Source: Endomicrobium sp.
GTDB taxonomy: Bacteria > Elusimicrobiota > Endomicrobiia > Endomicrobiales > Endomicrobiaceae
Assembly: GCA_031277075.1 (NCBI GenBank)
Contig: JAISLV010000237.1
Span: 1-9,165, forward strand
Reading direction: 5' to 3'
Length of the DNA: 9,165 nucleotides
The notes beneath the pieces are model-generated. The model saw only the letters and a list, made by a program, of their open reading frames with translations. It ran no database searches and was not told the DNA's origin. The translations under genes and the position numbers were made by a program. Shown here piece by piece: positions 7,139 to 9,165 of this stretch (position 1 is its first letter; each line of letters starts with the position of its first letter).

Positions 7139-8095
7139 TTATATATCGTCCGATTTTTTGAGGTCGTAAAGGTCAATAAATAAATTGTCAAACGTAGTTT
7201 GAGCGTTGACGTTTTTTAAAAGCAGCTCTCTTGAGCGGCTCAAAAGCTCTAACGCCGCGCTTGTGCCGTTAGGATAGAGCCTGAATTCTTTTGCGGCTTC
7301 GGCAAGCATAGCGTCTATGCAGTTTAACGGGTTGTTTCGCGCCGCCGTCTTTGAAAGTTCTAAAATGTCAGACGCGCAGAGATTTTCTTTTTTGAGTTTA
7401 AACCATAAATTTAAGCCTTCGCTTTCGTCTCCGTCAAGCAGTTTTTTTGCGATTTCCAAAGACCCTTCGCTTAGAGACGCGATTTCTTGAGCTTTTTGCG
7501 CCGTCAAAGATTCGTTGAGCATAAGATAAGTTTCAATTTCCGTTTGGCTTAAAGGCTGAAAAAACAAAATTTGCGAACGCGAAACTATCGTTTTCGGTAT
7601 GGTTTCTTTGTGGCGCGCTATCAAAATGATTGCCGTGTTTTCGGGCGGCTCTTCAAGCGTTTTTAAGAGCGAGTTTGCCGCAGTCGCGTTCATTTTTTCG
7701 GCGGGTTCAACTATAAAAAATTTCCATTTGCCTTCGCGGATTTTCGTGGAAACTTCTTTTTGCATATATCTGATAGTGTCAATTTTAAGCTCTTTTTGCT
7801 TTTCAACTTCTTCGTCTTTTAGTTCCGCCTGCTTTGCAAAATCTATAAAATGTATGTCGGGGTGAATGTTTTTTGATATTTTTAAACAGTTCAAACAATG
7901 CCCGCAGGCGTCGGCTTCGTATTTTGTAAAATCGTTAGTTGAACAATTTAAAATTTTAGCAAATTCTACAGCCGTAAAACGTTTGCCGACGCCGTTTTGA
8001 CCTATAAAAATATAAGCGTGGGCTATTTTGCCGCTTTTGAGCTGCCCCGTTAAAATTTCTTTAATTTTTTTTTGCCCTAAAATTTTTTCAAACAT
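7139..8095 (-). CDS. holB: DNA polymerase III delta' subunit
   Basis: This is the clamp-loader subunit of the replicative polymerase, helping to load the beta sliding clamp; it belongs to the AAA+ family. The P-loop GQNGVGKR (32-39) has Lys38 followed by Arg instead of Ser/Thr, as is common in delta' subunits, which need not hydrolyse ATP. The zinc-binding module has four cysteines, C51, C64, C67 and C70. The NSLLKTLEEPP motif lies at 141-151 and the SRS sensor/arginine-finger region at 172-174. The 318-aa length and the lack of a long C-terminal extension favour delta' over the tau/gamma subunit DnaX. ATG at 8095 overlaps the end of tmk by 19 nt and has no strong Shine-Dalgarno site, so coupling to tmk is likely. 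A run of nine A residues on the coding strand (8065-8073) falls at codons 8-10. Confidence 0.94.
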   Translation of the reverse strand: MFEKILGQKKIKEILTGQLKSGKIAHAYIFIGQNGVGKRFTAVEFAKILNCSTNDFTKYEADACGHCLNCLKISKNIHPDIHFIDFAKQAELKDEEVEKQKELKIDTIRYMQKEVSTKIREGKWKFFIVEPAEKMNATAANSLLKTLEEPPENTAIILIARHKETIPKTIVSRSQILFFQPLSQTEIETYLMLNESLTAQKAQEIASLSEGSLEIAKKLLDGDESEGLNLWFKLKKENLCASDILELSKTAARNNPLNCIDAMLAEAAKEFRLYPNGTSAALELLSRSRELLLKNVNAQTTFDNLFIDLYDLKKSDDI

Positions 8096-8727
8096 TTTTC
8101 TAATTCTTTTTCAATAAGATTCCACGTCTTTGCTATATTTTTGTCGGTTTTTATGATTTTTATTCTTTTCGGTTCTTTTTTTGCTTGAGCCAAATAACCT
8201 TCTCTTACTCTTTGATGAAAAGCGCGGCTTTCTCTTTCTATTCTGTCTCCGTCTTTTCCGTAAGATTCTTTATCCAGGCTTTTTGCTTTTTTAAGCCCGA
8301 GTTTTGGGTCAATATCTAAATAAAAAGTCAGCGTCGGCTTTATTGCGTAAGACGCCGCGCCGTTTAGTTTAGAGATTAAAGACGCGCTCAAACCGCGCCC
8401 ATAACCTTGATATGCCAGCGTCGCGTCGGTAAATCTGTCGCAGACAACCGCTTTTCCGTCTTTTAACGCGGGCAAAATTATCTCTTGAATGTGCTGCGCT
8501 CTTGCGGCTTCGTATAATAAAAGTTCGCTTAAAGGCGTAAGATTTGAATTTGGCGTCAATAAAATTTTTCTGAGAGCTTCGGCAAGCGCGGTGCCGCCGG
8601 GTTCTCTGGTGAGTAAAACGGAAAAACCGCTTTTTGCAAGATAATCTTTTAAAAGGTTTGAATGCGTCGTTTTGCCAGAACCTTCGCCGCCTTCAACTGT
8701 AATGAAAAGGGTTTTTTGTTTTCTCAT
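8077..8727 (-). CDS. tmk: Thymidylate kinase (dTMP kinase)
   Basis: It phosphorylates dTMP to dTDP with ATP, an essential step of dTTP synthesis in the cytoplasm. The 216-aa protein has the P-loop GGEGSGKT (13-20), the TREPGGT substrate loop (40-46), the DRF motif (97-99), the YQGYGRG segment (106-112) and a LID region beginning DRIE (161-164). I start it at the ATG at 8727 because the P-loop is then at the usual distance from the N-terminus. The frame stays open further upstream to a TTG at 8802, but that extension would run through the promoter and into the divergent gene's leader and has no family character. It is the first gene of the seven-gene operon. The gap to its predicted -10 box is so short that the mRNA would be nearly leaderless. 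Confidence 0.96.
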   Translation of the reverse strand: MRKQKTLFITVEGGEGSGKTTHSNLLKDYLAKSGFSVLLTREPGGTALAEALRKILLTPNSNLTPLSELLLYEAARAQHIQEIILPALKDGKAVVCDRFTDATLAYQGYGRGLSASLISKLNGAASYAIKPTLTFYLDIDPKLGLKKAKSLDKESYGKDGDRIERESRAFHQRVREGYLAQAKKEPKRIKIIKTDKNIAKTWNLIEKELEKCLKKF

Positions 8728-8739
8728 AATTTGAAAGTC

Positions 8740-8769
8740 ATTATATAAAAAAGCAAAGCAAGCCGTCAA
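8740..8769 (-). promoter_or_regulatory. Sigma70-type promoter of the tmk operon
   Basis: Read on the minus strand, TTGACG (8764-8769) and a perfect TATAAT (8740-8745) are separated by 18 bp. Only 12 nt lie between the -10 box and the tmk ATG, so transcription would begin about 4-6 nt before the start codon, with no room for a Shine-Dalgarno site. This is the only strong promoter I see for the operon. Confidence 0.65.
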
Positions 8770-8774
8770 AAAAT

Positions 8775-8783
8775 TGTTATAAT
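8775..8783 (+). promoter_or_regulatory. Extended -10 promoter of the divergent M48 peptidase gene
   Basis: TGTTATAAT is a perfect extended -10 element (TG, one base, TATAAT at 8778-8783). No -35 box is found at normal spacing, which an extended -10 can tolerate. A start near 8790 would leave a leader of about 14 nt containing AAGGCGG (8793-8799), 4 nt before the ATG at 8804. The element sits 5 bp from the -35 box of the opposing tmk promoter. Confidence 0.55.
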
Positions 8784-8803
8784 ATGGCAAAAAAGGCGGC
8801 AAA

Positions 8804-9165
8804 ATGAACGTTTATACTATTTTAATTATTTCTTTTTTAGTTTTAGTTTTTATTGTTGAGACCGCAGCGGACGTTTTTAACGTCAAAAATATTTCAAATG
8901 AAATACCAGACGAATTTAAAGACGTCTATCCTTCAGGCAAATACGCAAAATCTCAAAACTATCTGAAAACGAGGACAAAATTTGCGATAGTATCGTCGGC
9001 GTTTTTTCTGGCGGTTCAAATTGTTTTTATAGTTTGCGGAGGGTTCAATTACGTAGACGAAATGGCGCGGGCTTTGACTGAAGGACAATTTTTTGCAGGT
9101 TCAAGCCAAATTATTACAGGGCTTATTTTCGCGGCTATTTTGGCGGCTTTTGTCGCAATTTTAAA
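8804..9165 (+). CDS. Ste24-like M48 family peptidase, N-terminal part (3'-partial)
   Basis: The first 120 codons are in the window and the reading frame runs off its end. The sequence resembles the N-terminal domain of M48 CAAX-prenyl-protease-like (Ste24/HtpX-related) zinc metallopeptidases, integral membrane enzymes that in bacteria are thought to act in membrane protein quality control. Visible are a first membrane helix (about 4-19) and the family-typical soluble stretch with PDEFKDVY (35-42) and KYAKSQNYL (46-54). Two more hydrophobic helices follow (about 61-79 and 103-120). The catalytic HExxH motif would lie beyond the window. ATG at 8804 is supported by AAGGCGG at 8793-8799. The family call rests on the N-terminal region only, so it is likely but not proven. 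Confidence 0.85.
   Translation, partial: MNVYTILIISFLVLVFIVETAADVFNVKNISNEIPDEFKDVYPSGKYAKSQNYLKTRTKFAIVSSAFFLAVQIVFIVCGGFNYVDEMARALTEGQFFAGSSQIITGLIFAAILAAFVAIL

Noticed and set aside
8728..8802. N-terminal extension of tmk to a TTG at 8802
   Set aside because: It would add 25 residues of Phe/Tyr/Asn-rich sequence before the standard start, run through the -10 and -35 boxes, and overlap the divergent gene's leader.

Overview
The window is an AT-rich stretch (roughly 40% GC by eye) of a bacterial chromosome, densely packed with genes. It carries a minus-strand housekeeping operon of seven genes (8727 down to 2452). On the left is a large plus-strand gene of unknown function that converges on the operon's end. 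On the right is the start of a divergent plus-strand gene for a membrane protease. I see no tRNA, rRNA, CRISPR array, insertion sequence or phage gene.

Operon, in transcription order: tmk (dTMP kinase), holB (DNA polymerase III delta' subunit), a RicT/YaaT-type PSP1 protein, metG (methionyl-tRNA synthetase), tatD (metal-dependent DNase), a short TatD-linked radical SAM protein, and a membrane-anchored G5/3D-domain protein of the YabE/Rpf-like type. Junctions are tight: tmk/holB and radical SAM/3D overlap by 19-20 nt, metG/tatD are 6 nt apart, and the widest gap is 66 nt before metG. From memory, the order tmk - holB - ricT - metG - tatD - yabE matches the Bacillus subtilis cluster around those genes, without darA/yaaQ, yaaR and yabA and with the radical SAM gene added after tatD. 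The operon therefore joins nucleotide supply, clamp loading, translation, nucleic-acid repair or turnover, and cell-wall remodelling.

Right edge: only 76 nt separate the starts of tmk and the divergent Ste24-like M48 peptidase gene (8804 to the window end, partial). Two back-to-back sigma70-type promoters can be read there. The tmk promoter lies so close to its ATG that the mRNA would be almost leaderless.

Left edge: the plus-strand frame ending at 2267 is open to the window edge, so it is probably the C-terminal part of a larger protein. It has a hydrophobic hairpin followed by about 690 soluble residues that I do not recognise. The 184-nt convergent gap (2268-2451) has no good terminator but contains a GC-rich island.

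Taxonomy is uncertain. Gene content and style (Firmicutes-like order, short MetRS with a Cys3His zinc knuckle, AT-rich coding, a large unknown membrane protein) would fit a deep-branching lineage such as Elusimicrobiota (Endomicrobium-like). This is an inference, not a demonstration. No complete novel system is evident. The least explained items are the large left-hand protein, the TatD-radical SAM-3D gene set, and the leaderless-looking tmk promoter.
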